This document shows, piece by piece, positions 24,060 to 32,067 of a stretch of 54,454 nt of DNA. The DNA is from Gemmatimonadota bacterium. GTDB lineage: Bacteria; Gemmatimonadota; Gemmatimonadetes; Gemmatimonadales; GWC2-71-9. The DNA is taken from the NCBI GenBank assembly GCA_025357945.1, contig JANYLJ010000044.1, positions 1 to 54,454 of the forward strand. Direction: 5' to 3'. Each line of letters opens with the position of its first letter. The stretch's first letter is position 1. Below the pieces are notes generated by a model, which saw only the letters and a list, made by a program, of their open reading frames with translations, was not told the DNA's origin and did no database searches. The position numbers and the translations under genes were made by a program.

Positions 24060-25166
24060 TCACCAATCCCAGAAGCGCGTCGGTCGGAACGGGTCCAGTT
24101 CCTCGGTCACCGACGCACCGCACACGCCGCGCGCAATCAGCTCCCCGGTAATTCCCGAGAGGAGAATCCCGTTTCGTCCGTGTCCGGTGGCATACCAGAG
24201 CCCCGGCAGGCGCGGTTCGGCGCCGACGATCGGCAGTCCGTCGGGCGTCACCGGACGCAGTCCCGCCCACGCGCGCAGCGGTTGCATCGCTGCAAGCGCT
24301 GGGTAGACGACGCTGGCGCGATCGTGCAGGTCGGCGAGACCGGTGGCGGTGACGCTCGCGTCGAACCCGGCGTGCTCGACCGTCGCCCCAACCAGCATCT
24401 CGGCGCCGCGTTGGAGTAAATAGCACCCCTCGCCGTACACGATCGCCGGGCGCGCCCCTGCCGGCCAGGGAAACGCCATCATCTGGCCGCGCACCGGTTC
24501 TACCGAGAGCGGACGCGGCAATGATTGCAGCCTCCCCGACCACGCTCCCGCCGCGATCACGACGGTTCCGGCGGTGTAACGCTGCCGCTCGCCGATGACG
24601 CCGCGCAGTTGCTTGCCGTCATGATCGAGGCCCACGATCGTATCCGCGACGACCCGGGCACCCAATCGGGTGGCGTCGCTCAGGAAGGCAGCCACCAGAT
24701 TTTCCGGATCGACCGCGCCGTCTTCCGGCGACCAGAAGGCGCCCAGGCAGGGGCCGAGCCACGGCCAGCCGTCGAATACGTCATCGCCGTCGAGCCAATT
24801 GGCGCGGAGTGCTTGCTGGCGCTGCCAGGCGACGCGCTCCTTGATCGCTGCGACGTCGGCCTCGCGCCGCACCACCTGCAGGATGCCGCTGGGCATGAAG
24901 CCGATGTCGATCCCGGTCGTCCGGCCAAGCTCACTGGCATGCCCAGCGAAAAACTCCCGCCCGGCCAGGGCGAGCTCCAACACGGGATCGTCGGGGCCGG
25001 CGTCGATCTGCGCGGCGAGCATCCCGGCGGAGGCGCGCCATGCCTCACCGGCCGCCCCCGGGCGATCGATCAGGGTCACCGCTGCCCCCGCGACCGCAAG
25101 CGCCCGGGCACAGGAGGCCCCAACCGCACCGCCGCCGATTACGAGAACGTCAGGAATGGGTGGCAT
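24060..25166 (-). CDS. FAD-dependent amino-acid oxidase, glycine oxidase ThiO type
   Basis: A 368-residue DAO-family flavoenzyme. Dinucleotide-binding motif DVLVIGGGAVGAS lies at the N-terminus and is followed by VTLIDRPGAAGEA. Other family parts are the SAGMLAAQ loop, WSPEDGAVDPENLVAAF, TVVIAAGAWSG and the C-terminal PLRAWAGLRPVTPDGLPIVG with YATGHGRNGILLS. ThiO enzymes make dehydroglycine for the thiazole of thiamine, while relatives oxidise D-amino acids or sarcosine. No thiamine genes are adjacent, so the substrate is open. The ATG at 25166 is used; the frame extending to 26012 is a shadow. The gene converges with the ABC permease and diverges from the small membrane gene. Confidence 0.85.
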   Translation of the reverse strand: MPPIPDVLVIGGGAVGASCARALAVAGAAVTLIDRPGAAGEAWRASAGMLAAQIDAGPDDPVLELALAGREFFAGHASELGRTTGIDIGFMPSGILQVVRREADVAAIKERVAWQRQQALRANWLDGDDVFDGWPWLGPCLGAFWSPEDGAVDPENLVAAFLSDATRLGARVVADTIVGLDHDGKQLRGVIGERQRYTAGTVVIAAGAWSGRLQSLPRPLSVEPVRGQMMAFPWPAGARPAIVYGEGCYLLQRGAEMLVGATVEHAGFDASVTATGLADLHDRASVVYPALAAMQPLRAWAGLRPVTPDGLPIVGAEPRLPGLWYATGHGRNGILLSGITGELIARGVCGASVTEELDPFRPTRFWDW

Positions 25167-25256
25167 GACGGTGCGAGTTGAAACCTCAGGCCGGGGGTCG
25201 ACGTATGCTGTGGTCAGGGGAACCGCAGAGTCGTTCCCAGTTTCCAGGAGTCTAAC

Positions 25257-25478
25257 ATGGTTCGGACCGTAGGTGGATTTGCCGTACTCGCCTTCGTCGC
25301 GATGATCGGCTTCAAGCTGCTGGTGGGTGTGTTCGGCACCCTCGTGGGGCTCGCCGTGACGTTGCTCTGGTGGGGCTTCCTGGGCTTCGTGGTGTACACC
25401 CTGCTCAAGATCTTCGCGCCTGGCCTCGCGGCGCGGATTCGCGACATGATCCGCGGGACGTCGACCAGCGCGTCGTAA
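25257..25478 (+). CDS. Small hypothetical membrane protein
   Basis: A 73-residue protein with two hydrophobic helices (GGFAVLAFVAMIGFKLLVGV, GLAVTLLWWGFLGFVVYTLL), a basic end (GLAARIRDMIRG) and a Ser/Thr tail. A strong AGGAG sits 7 bases before the ATG, supporting a real gene. No family recognised. It has its own upstream region of about 90 bases shared with the divergent oxidase gene and is followed by the palindromic repeat array. Confidence 0.75.
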   Translation: MVRTVGGFAVLAFVAMIGFKLLVGVFGTLVGLAVTLLWWGFLGFVVYTLLKIFAPGLAARIRDMIRGTSTSAS

Positions 25479-25481
25479 GGA

Positions 25482-25592
25482 ACGAGAGCGACGAGAGACG
25501 AGAGACGAGGCGGCGGTCTTGACAACGGTGCGGGCAAGCCATTTTCCGTTCTCTCGTCTCTCGTCTCTCGTCTCTCGTCTCTCGTCTCTCGT
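25482..25592. repeat. Inverted arrays of a 7-base repeat between convergent genes
   Basis: The right arm is six perfect tandem copies of CTCTCGT (25551-25592), ending inside the stop region of the lipoprotein gene. The left arm holds three copies of the reverse complement ACGAGAG plus a partial copy (25482-25510), one interrupted by two bases. The arms can form a perfect stem of at least 19 bp, with many register-shifted alternatives. The spacer is about 40 bases. It may serve as a two-way terminator, or be an expanding microsatellite. Confidence 0.85.
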
Positions 25593-26047
25593 CAGTTCCC
25601 GTCCGTCGCGGCAGTCGACGAATGCACGTGCAAAATCCTCCATTCGCCGCCTTTCAGTCGTGCGATCACCAGCGTCGCCCAGCCGTCGACCATGCGCTTG
25701 TCGGCCGACGGCGGCACCCAGCGATACTGGATCGTGCCCCAGACATAGTTCCCGGTGACGGCGAAGCGACTCGACCCGAGTTGCACGCTTCCGTCGGCAC
25801 CAATGCCGGCGAAGCGCGGCGCGTCGGCCCGCGGCGCGCCATTGGCGATCACTTCGGCGTCGGCGAAGTAGAGCGAGTCGGGATTCCTGAACCGGGCGTC
25901 GGCGTCGAACGCCTGCTGCACCATGAGGTGGGCGATGGAGTCGGCGCGGAGTGCGTCGACCGTGATCGGGATCCTCGGCATCGCGTTCGGCGACGGCGAG
26001 GGCCGGCCACACCCGGCGATGAGGAGGAGAATCGCTGCGCGTTTCAC
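25592..26047 (-). CDS. Lipoprotein with a SnoaL/NTF2-like domain
   Basis: A 151-residue exported lipoprotein: leader AAILLLIAGC gives a clear lipobox, with Cys13 as the lipidated residue. The remainder looks like the NTF2-like fold used in DUF4440/SnoaL proteins: a helical start (LRADSIAHLMVQQAFDADA), central strands (GSSRFAVTGNYVWGTIQYRW) and a closing WRILHVHSS strand. Such domains bind small ligands or act in stress. The ATG overlaps the stop of the DUF3108-like gene, so it ends the six-gene coupled unit. The stop lies next to the repeat array. Ligand unknown. Confidence 0.75.
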   Translation of the reverse strand: MKRAAILLLIAGCGRPSPSPNAMPRIPITVDALRADSIAHLMVQQAFDADARFRNPDSLYFADAEVIANGAPRADAPRFAGIGADGSVQLGSSRFAVTGNYVWGTIQYRWVPPSADKRMVDGWATLVIARLKGGEWRILHVHSSTAATDGN

Positions 26048-26772
26048 TGCGCGCGTGAAATCTTCCTCAGCTTGAGGGTGACACTGCCGACGCCGACCTC
26101 CGAGCGGATCTGCACCGGGATGCGGACGCCGTCGTCACTCAGCCACAGTTTCGCGTTGGCCTTTTTCGAGAACATGCCGTTCGGCTCATCCACGAGAAGA
26201 TGCAGTAGCCAGCATCGCCGCCGGCTTCCGTCCGGCATGCCCAGCGTATCGTGACCCAGTACGGTCACTTCCACCGGATTGTGATCCTGCCGGAAATACC
26301 GTTGGAAGTGATAGGTCTTTCCGTCCTGTAACTCCATCGTACGGATGTAGTAGATAAAGGAGAGGTCGTCCAGCGCGTCGCGCGGCGTCGGCTTCGACAC
26401 GGTGTCGGCGTGATTTCGGAAGTAGCCCGAATCGGCGTGGATCTGAAAGTCATCGTCGGCGTACTGCTTGCCGTTCTCGTTGACCACGTGAATGAATCGC
26501 CGGGACACGAAGTCCTTGACGCTGGTCCACGATTCGAGGCGGGATTGATTCTTGTAGAACGGCGCACTGACCGTGGTCATCAGCGTGAAGTGCCAGCTTG
26601 GCACACCGCGCACGGTGTCGATGCCCACGACCGTCATCGTGGTGCTGCCGAGCGACCCAAACAAATTCACGCTGTAGTGTGGGCTGTACTCGTACGTCTC
26701 GCCCACCGCGAACGGCACTGGTGGCGCCGACACCGCTTGCAACAACACCGCAGCTACGACGAACGGAATCAC
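26044..26772 (-). CDS. DUF3108-like exported protein
   Basis: A 242-residue protein starting at a GTG at 26772 that overlaps the glycosyltransferase stop (GTGA). The leader is VIPFVVAAVLLQAVSA; the frame extending to 27015 is a shadow. The body is beta-rich, with FAVGETYEYSPHYSVNLFG, SRLESWTSVKDFVSRRFIHV, YFRQDHNPVEVTVLG and a late AKLWLSDDGVRIPVQIRSEV. This order and the K-L-W-L-S-D-D-G motif recall DUF3108 periplasmic proteins. Their role is unknown; some sit with envelope polysaccharide genes, as here. Confidence 0.75.
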   Translation of the reverse strand: MIPFVVAAVLLQAVSAPPVPFAVGETYEYSPHYSVNLFGSLGSTTMTVVGIDTVRGVPSWHFTLMTTVSAPFYKNQSRLESWTSVKDFVSRRFIHVVNENGKQYADDDFQIHADSGYFRNHADTVSKPTPRDALDDLSFIYYIRTMELQDGKTYHFQRYFRQDHNPVEVTVLGHDTLGMPDGSRRRCWLLHLLVDEPNGMFSKKANAKLWLSDDGVRIPVQIRSEVGVGSVTLKLRKISRAQ

Positions 26773-27554
26773 GCGGCTTCCTTTTCCTTGGGGGCGGGTT
26801 TCGATGCCCGGTCCACGCGCACGTCCTGCGGCGGCGGCGTGATCTGTCGGCGCGCGGCCCACAGCCCGCGCGCCCGTTCCCACGGCGCGTGACGGCGTTC
26901 CCGCACGTGCCGTGCCGCCAGTTCGATCACCGGAACGGTTTCCACTCGCCGCGCTCCCGCGGCGGCCCAGGCAAGCAACTGCGCGTTGGCCGCCCAGCCG
27001 TCGGCCGTGAGCCACGGTCCGGGGCGGTCGCGGAAGGCGTTGCGCAGCGCCACCAGCCGGAACGCTGCATACCCGGAGACGACATCGCGCACCCCATCAA
27101 CACGGGCGTGCCGGCCGAGCAACCGCGGCGCCCACTTGCGTACCCGGCGTTGCCACTTGTCCGGCTCCCCGTCGAGCGTCGATTCGCCAACGATGACGTC
27201 GGCGCCGCTGTCGATCCGCTTGAGGAACTCGGGCAGCGTGGCGGGATCAGCGGCAAAATCGGCCGGGAGCAGGATTGCCACGTCGCGCTTGTGCCGGTCC
27301 GACCGCGACAGCGCTTCCTTGAGCAACGCCTCGACCGTCGCGGCATACCCCTGGCGGGTTGCCGACCGGAGCACCGTCAGCGGCAGCACCGTCGCGTACG
27401 GTTCCAGCACCGCCGCCGTCGCGTCGGTCGACGCGTCGTCACCGACCAGCAGGTGGTACTCCCGCGGCGAATCCTCCAGCACCCGACGAATCTTCCACAG
27501 GACGAGGCCGATCGTTGCCGCTTCGTCATGCGCCGGAATGCAAAAATAGATCAT
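26769..27554 (-). CDS. Glycosyltransferase family 2 protein
   Basis: A 261-residue GT-A-fold enzyme that would transfer a sugar from a nucleotide-sugar to lipid or glycan acceptors. Motifs: FCIPAHDEAATIGLVL, the nucleotide-binding VGDDASTDAT, LLPADFAADPATLPEF in the position of the D-x-D region, and GYAAFRLVALRNAF. A basic C-terminal tail (APKEKEAA end) may contact the membrane. No transmembrane helices, so it is cytoplasmic. Its ATG overlaps the preceding glycosyltransferase stop, so both act in one pathway. Donor and acceptor unknown. Confidence 0.9.
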   Translation of the reverse strand: MIYFCIPAHDEAATIGLVLWKIRRVLEDSPREYHLLVGDDASTDATAAVLEPYATVLPLTVLRSATRQGYAATVEALLKEALSRSDRHKRDVAILLPADFAADPATLPEFLKRIDSGADVIVGESTLDGEPDKWQRRVRKWAPRLLGRHARVDGVRDVVSGYAAFRLVALRNAFRDRPGPWLTADGWAANAQLLAWAAAGARRVETVPVIELAARHVRERRHAPWERARGLWAARRQITPPPQDVRVDRASKPAPKEKEAA

Positions 27555-28624
27555 CGGGTCCCCTGGGTCTGAGCGACGGAACGATACACATCGAGCGTCC
27601 GCTGCACCAATCGCTCGACGCTGAAATGCCCGGCTGCAATGCGTCCCGCCGCGCCGAGGCGCTGGCGCTCCACGGCGTCATCTAACAGACGTCCGACAGC
27701 CGCCGCGAGTTCCACCGGCGACCCCGGCGGCACCAGCACGCCGCCGCCGTGGGCCAGTGCCTCGGGGAGCCCACCTGCCGTCGTGGCAACGATCGGCACG
27801 CCAAGAGCCAGCGCGTCGAGGACCGACGAACCAAGGCCTTCGCTGAGCGACGGCTGGACGGCGACGGTGGCTTCGCGGAGGATCGCTTCGGGTGCGGCAA
27901 CGAAGCCGGCCAGGTTGACGACGAATTCGGCGTCGAGCGCCAAGCGCCGGGCCTCGAGGGCGGCGCGCTCCGGCCCTTCGCCGAGCACGATCCAGCGCGC
28001 GCTCGGATGCGTGGTGCGGAGGTGCGCCGCCGCCTCCAGCAGCACGTCAACACCCTTCTCGCGCGTCAGCGCGGCGACGGCGACAATCAGCGGCACGTCG
28101 GCGGCAACGCGCGGAACCTCCGCTGGCCAGTCGCGCGGCGCGGTGACATGGGCGAGGTCGACCGCATCGGGTACGACGTGGATGCGCTCCGCCGGAATCC
28201 CGGCTCGGAGCAACAGCGAGCGGACCGCCTCCGAGATGGCAATGACCGCCTCGGCGCGTCGGTACCGCTGCGGATTCTTGATCGGGATCGTCACGCGTCG
28301 CGTCACGACGATCGGTGTCCGGCGCATGCGCGAGAGGGCGTCGGCGAGCGCATGCGCGTGACTGTCGTGGGCGTGGAGAATGGCACCCGGACGGAGGGCA
28401 CCCATGGCGTACATCGCGACGCGCGGGTCGAGGCCCGGGCCCCACGGGGTGACATAGGTCGGCACAGCGGCAGCGGCGAGCCGGGCGGCAAGTACGGTTC
28501 CCTGGCCGGTCACGACGACGGAATCGACATGGGCGCTGCCATGCAGGCCGCCGGCAAGAATCAAGACCTGTCGCTGGCCGCCGCGCCACTCGCGCCCGCT
28601 CGCCAGGTGCACGATGCGGGGCAC
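27551..28624 (-). CDS. Glycosyltransferase family 4 protein
   Basis: A 357-residue GT-B enzyme with an N-terminal HLASGREWRGGQRQVLIL start typical of GT4, the linker motif RIHVVPDAVDL, LIVAVAALTREKGVDVLLEA, and the donor-binding LSEGLGSSVLDALALGVPIV with TAGGLPEAL. The GTG at 28624 is taken as start because it places the first strand correctly. An alternative CTG at 28666 overlaps the previous stop in a CTGA junction and would add 14 residues. It is coupled to the GT2 gene and likely contributes to a surface glycan or glycolipid. Confidence 0.9.
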   Translation of the reverse strand: MPRIVHLASGREWRGGQRQVLILAGGLHGSAHVDSVVVTGQGTVLAARLAAAAVPTYVTPWGPGLDPRVAMYAMGALRPGAILHAHDSHAHALADALSRMRRTPIVVTRRVTIPIKNPQRYRRAEAVIAISEAVRSLLLRAGIPAERIHVVPDAVDLAHVTAPRDWPAEVPRVAADVPLIVAVAALTREKGVDVLLEAAAHLRTTHPSARWIVLGEGPERAALEARRLALDAEFVVNLAGFVAAPEAILREATVAVQPSLSEGLGSSVLDALALGVPIVATTAGGLPEALAHGGGVLVPPGSPVELAAAVGRLLDDAVERQRLGAAGRIAAGHFSVERLVQRTLDVYRSVAQTQGTR

Positions 28625-28662
28625 GGCGTCGCCTGCGGGCGTGGCCGGTGGAAAGGGATCGA

Positions 28663-29385
28663 TCAGCTGCGACGTGCCGCCGCGATCAACGCCGCGAACA
28701 ACTTGAGATCGGCGGCGTCCGGTTCGTGGGCGAGTTCCTCGGGGTGCCATTGCACCGCGACGACCCACTCGTGCGCGTCGGCGCTTTCCAGCCCTTCGAT
28801 CACCCCATCGGGCGCGACCGCCGTTACGACCAAGCCCTGGCCGAGGCGATCGACCGCTTGATGGTGGAACGAGTTGGCGGCGAATTCGGTGGTGCCGAGA
28901 ATGTCGGCGAGCCGGCTCGATTCGGTTACTGCGATGTGGTGACTGCGCCCGTCGCGCTTGGTGGGCGGATCATGATCGATGGCGCCGGGGCGCTGCGATG
29001 GGAGGTCCTGGAAGAGTGTTCCGCCGAACGCCACGTTGCACAACTGAATCCCGCGGCAGATCCCCAGGATCGGGAGGTCGCGTGCCCGCGCTTCGGCGAC
29101 CAGCGCCAACTCGTTGGCATCGCGTCGCGGATCGACGGTGCCGAGTTTCGGATGCGGTATCGCGCCGTACTGGCACGGGTCCACGTCCTCGCCTCCGGTG
29201 AGCAGCAGCCCATCGCATTCACCAAACAATTCGACGGTCTCGTCGGTCGACAGGTCCGGGACGAAAATGATCGGGAGGCCACCAGCGGCCAGGACCGCCC
29301 GGATATAGTTCGCGTTGACTCCGGAACGGGGCTGGCCATCCCAGGTCCGGGTGACTCCGGTGACAGCGATGCGAGGGCGGCTCAT
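28663..29385 (-). CDS. Class-I glutamine amidotransferase-like hydrolase (peptidase C26, PuuD-like)
   Basis: A 240-residue enzyme with the nucleophile C110 in LGICRGIQ and the partner residues H214 and E216 in AVQWHPEEL. Other family parts: GLLLTGGEDVDPCQYG and NSFHHQAVDRLG. Relatives hydrolyse gamma-glutamyl amides such as gamma-glutamyl-GABA. It starts at the ATG at 29385, overlapping the stop of the lipoprotein gene (ATGA). Its place in a glycosyltransferase unit is unusual for PuuD, and no putrescine genes are near. It may act on a gamma-glutamyl compound in another pathway. Confidence 0.88.
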   Translation of the reverse strand: MSRPRIAVTGVTRTWDGQPRSGVNANYIRAVLAAGGLPIIFVPDLSTDETVELFGECDGLLLTGGEDVDPCQYGAIPHPKLGTVDPRRDANELALVAEARARDLPILGICRGIQLCNVAFGGTLFQDLPSQRPGAIDHDPPTKRDGRSHHIAVTESSRLADILGTTEFAANSFHHQAVDRLGQGLVVTAVAPDGVIEGLESADAHEWVVAVQWHPEELAHEPDAADLKLFAALIAAARRS

Positions 29386-29870
29386 CGTAGCGAGTCCGGG
29401 AAGATGGGGCACCGGGCGTTCTGGATGGCGGCGGGATCGAGGCGCACGCCGAGGAGCGGCACGACGGTGTCACCGATGGCGAGCCGGCCCAAGGCGGCCG
29501 CGCCACGAATGGTCTGGCCGTCGAACGCCAGGACACCCAGCGCGGTATTGTGGTAGTCGACAACCAGCACGCCATATCCCACCCGCGCCTGTTTCGACAC
29601 CGCGCCCTGCACCGTGACCAGCCAACCGCCAGTGCTGTCGCCCGCCACCGTCCCGCGCCAGGCCGGACCCGCGACCAAGCGAATCGGCAGCCTGGTCGGC
29701 ATTCCCTCGGGCACCGTCCGGAGCGCCGCCCCCTTGCCAAACGACTCCTTCACGACGAGCGGACCGGTGAACGCGTCGATGCCGCAACTGACCGAGCCGG
29801 CGTTCTTGTCGCAGGCGGCGAGGCCGGCAACCAGCAGCGCACCGAGTGCTGAAACGGACGGGCGGACCAT
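29382..29870 (-). CDS. Hypothetical lipoprotein
   Basis: A 162-residue exported lipoprotein with leader ALGALLVAGLAACD and lipidated Cys20. The mature part contains two further Cys residues (SVSCGIDAF and NARCPIFPD) that may form a disulphide, and a beta-rich middle (GWLVTVQGAVSKQARVGYGV). No family recognised. It is the first gene of the six-gene unit and is divergent from the coiled-coil protein gene across about 76 bases. Confidence 0.75.
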   Translation of the reverse strand: MVRPSVSALGALLVAGLAACDKNAGSVSCGIDAFTGPLVVKESFGKGAALRTVPEGMPTRLPIRLVAGPAWRGTVAGDSTGGWLVTVQGAVSKQARVGYGVLVVDYHNTALGVLAFDGQTIRGAAALGRLAIGDTVVPLLGVRLDPAAIQNARCPIFPDSLR

Positions 29871-29891
29871 GGCCGCAATCTAGCAGCCTGC

Positions 29892-29921
29892 TTGACCATC
29901 GTGCCGCCCGGCTGGTAGCAT
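29892..29921 (+). promoter_or_regulatory. Candidate promoter for the coiled-coil and peptide-transporter genes
   Basis: TTGACC (29892-29897) and TAGCAT (29916-29921) are separated by 18 bases, a good match to sigma-70-type elements. The predicted transcription start near 29928 would leave a leader of about 20 bases before the ATG at 29947. It lies in the divergent gap with the lipoprotein gene. Read by eye only. Confidence 0.5.
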
Positions 29922-29946
29922 TCCGCATTCCCCTTCAGCAGCTTGC

Positions 29947-30483
29947 ATGGATCTCGACGACATCAAGGCACAGTTCGACCGCATCTTTGCGGCCGGGACC
30001 AGGACATCCTCGCGAACGCAGGCGGCCGGGCTTCGCGAAGCACTGCTTGAGTTCAAGGTTGGCATTGGCCAGTTGCACGAGACGCTCGCTCGCTCAGAGC
30101 GCGAGCTGGACGTCGCGCGCCGGGAGGCGACCGACTACAGCCGACGCGGCCAACTCGCCGGCGCGATCGATGACAAGGAAACCGTGCGCATCGCCGAGGA
30201 GTTCACCGCCAAGGCTCGCGAACGGGTCGACCTGCTCGAGCGCAAGGTGATCGTGCAGCGCGACGAACTGACGATGGCGGAACGGGACTATGAGTCTACC
30301 AAGCAGCGATTTCAGTTGGCGTCGCGCGGCACACCGTTGGTTGCCCCGTTGTCGCGTGATCCGATGGCTGACCCGGAGCGGATGTCGCCGGTCGAACAGA
30401 TGATGATCGATCAACGCGCCAGGGAAGCGGCCGTTGAAGCACAGCTCGAACGCCTGAAAAAGAAGCTCGGCGAACGCAAGTAG
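29947..30483 (+). CDS. Hypothetical coiled-coil protein
   Basis: A 178-residue cytoplasmic protein dominated by charged helices with heptad character (GQLHETLARSERELDVARRE, ERVDLLERKVIVQRDELTMA, EAAVEAQLERLKKKLGERK). There is no signal peptide or membrane segment. A Pro/Asp-rich segment (PLSRDPMADPERMSPVEQ) separates the last helix. No family recognised. It is followed 22 bases later by the peptide transporter gene, so they are probably cotranscribed. Function unknown. Confidence 0.75.
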   Translation: MDLDDIKAQFDRIFAAGTRTSSRTQAAGLREALLEFKVGIGQLHETLARSERELDVARREATDYSRRGQLAGAIDDKETVRIAEEFTAKARERVDLLERKVIVQRDELTMAERDYESTKQRFQLASRGTPLVAPLSRDPMADPERMSPVEQMMIDQRAREAAVEAQLERLKKKLGERK

Positions 30484-30505
30484 GCCCACATCAACCGGCC
30501 ACCTC

Positions 30506-32053
30506 ATGCAACCGAACTCCACGCCGCAGGCTCCCATGACGCTGCCACCGCAGACTGGATTTTTCGGCCAGCCCGCTGGTTTGCGGACGCTCTTCTTCAC
30601 CGAGGTCTGGGAGCGCTTTTCGTTCTACGGCTTGCGGGCAATCCTCGTCCTCTTCATGACCACGCCGCTCGCCCTCGGCGGGCTCGGCTGGAGCGTCGAG
30701 AAGGCCGGGCCGATCTACGGCATGTACGCGGCACTTGTCTACCTCGCCGCCCTTCCTGGTGGGTGGATGGCCGATCGCCTGCTCGGCCAGCGGAGGGCGG
30801 TCTTTATTGGCGGTGCGGTGATCATGACCGGACACATCTGTCTCGCCATCCCCGCGCAATCGACCTTCTTCCTCGGCTTGCTGTTCATTATCGTCGGCAC
30901 CGGCCTCCTCAAGCCGAACATCTCGACCATGGTGGGGCAGCTGTACTCCACGGACGACGTGCGACGCGACGGTGGCTTCTCGATCTTCTACATGGGGATC
31001 AACATCGGGGCGATGGTCGCACCGCTGGTGACGTCGGGACTGGCGCAGAGCGCTTCGTTCAAGGCCCGGCTGGTGGGCTGGGGCATTTCGCCGGAGAACT
31101 CGTGGCACTGGGGCTTCGGCGCTGCCGCGGTCGGGATGTTCTTCGGGCTGGTATGGTACCTGGTGGACGCCAAGGCGCTCGGTGAGGCTGGCCGGGCTCC
31201 CGCGGTGACGGGGGCCGACGACGTCCGCCGCGCCAAGGCCACCTTCGGCAAGGGCGTGCTGCTTACGCTGGCGATCGTGGCGATCATGTTCGCGCTCAAC
31301 GCCAGTGGTCTGGTCGTGATCACTCCCGACAGGATCGCGGGATCGTTCAAATACATCCTGCCGCTGACGGTCGTGGCTTTTTTCGTCTGGTTGTTTACCA
31401 ACGGCAGCTGGACGCGCGACGAACGGAATCGCCTCATCGTGATCACGGTGCTCTTCGTTGCGGCCGCGGTATTCTGGTCGGTCTTCGAACAGGCGGCATC
31501 GACGCTGACACTCTTTGCCGATCGCAGCACGCGCAACGAAATCCTCGGGGCGCACTTCACCTCGGGTTCATGGCAGTCGGTGAATTCCGGGTTCATCGTG
31601 CTCCTGTCGCCCGTGTTCGCCTGGATCTGGGTGAAGCTCGGATCGCGCAATCCCTCCAGCCCCGCCAAGTTCTCCGTCGGCCTTTTCTTCGCGTCACTTT
31701 CGTTCGTCATCATGGTACCGGCCGCCGCCATGGCGGTGGGTGGCAACAAGGTCGGCTGGATCTGGCTCACGCTTTCGTACCTTTTCGCGACGATCGGCGA
31801 ACTCTGCCTCAGTCCGGTCGGTCTCTCGGCGATGACACGGCTGGCACCGGCGCGCGTGGCGTCGCTGATGATGGGTGTGTGGTTCCTCGCGACGTCGGTG
31901 GGCAACTTTATTGCCGGCAACATGGCGGGTCTCTACGAGTCGCTCTCGCCGCCGAAGGTGTTCGCCCTCGGTGCGGCGTTCGCAATGGTATTCGCCATCG
32001 TGCTCGCGATTCTGGTGAAGCCGATCAAGCGGATGCTGGAGCGCCCATCGTGA
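30506..32053 (+). CDS. Proton-dependent oligopeptide transporter (POT/PTR2 family)
   Basis: A 515-residue inner-membrane importer of di- and tripeptides, driven by protons. The POT hallmark ExxERFxxYG is present as EVWERFSFYG (E33, E36, R37), and the PTR2 signature appears in FSIFYMGINIGAMVAPL. About 12-14 membrane helices are visible. The C-terminal half has ATIGELCLSPVGLSAMTRLA, typical of the family. Start ATG at 30506; an ATG 10 codons later (before TLPPQTGFF) is an alternative. Peptide uptake fits the peptidases encoded elsewhere in the window. Confidence 0.95.
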   Translation: MQPNSTPQAPMTLPPQTGFFGQPAGLRTLFFTEVWERFSFYGLRAILVLFMTTPLALGGLGWSVEKAGPIYGMYAALVYLAALPGGWMADRLLGQRRAVFIGGAVIMTGHICLAIPAQSTFFLGLLFIIVGTGLLKPNISTMVGQLYSTDDVRRDGGFSIFYMGINIGAMVAPLVTSGLAQSASFKARLVGWGISPENSWHWGFGAAAVGMFFGLVWYLVDAKALGEAGRAPAVTGADDVRRAKATFGKGVLLTLAIVAIMFALNASGLVVITPDRIAGSFKYILPLTVVAFFVWLFTNGSWTRDERNRLIVITVLFVAAAVFWSVFEQAASTLTLFADRSTRNEILGAHFTSGSWQSVNSGFIVLLSPVFAWIWVKLGSRNPSSPAKFSVGLFFASLSFVIMVPAAAMAVGGNKVGWIWLTLSYLFATIGELCLSPVGLSAMTRLAPARVASLMMGVWFLATSVGNFIAGNMAGLYESLSPPKVFALGAAFAMVFAIVLAILVKPIKRMLERPS

Positions 32054-32067
32054 TTGGCCAGATTCCC

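Noticed and set aside
25551-25592. Repeat array considered as a CRISPR
   Set aside because: The units are 7 bases with no spacers and there are no cas genes.
24060-26012. A 650-codon minus-strand frame that would fuse extra residues to the oxidase
   Set aside because: Upstream of the ATG at 25166 it crosses the small membrane gene and the repeat array, and the added residues look random.
28625-28666. CTG start at 28666 for the GT4 gene
   Set aside because: It would give a neat CTGA overlap, but the extra residues add no family feature; the GTG at 28624 places the first GT4 strand correctly. Not firmly excluded.
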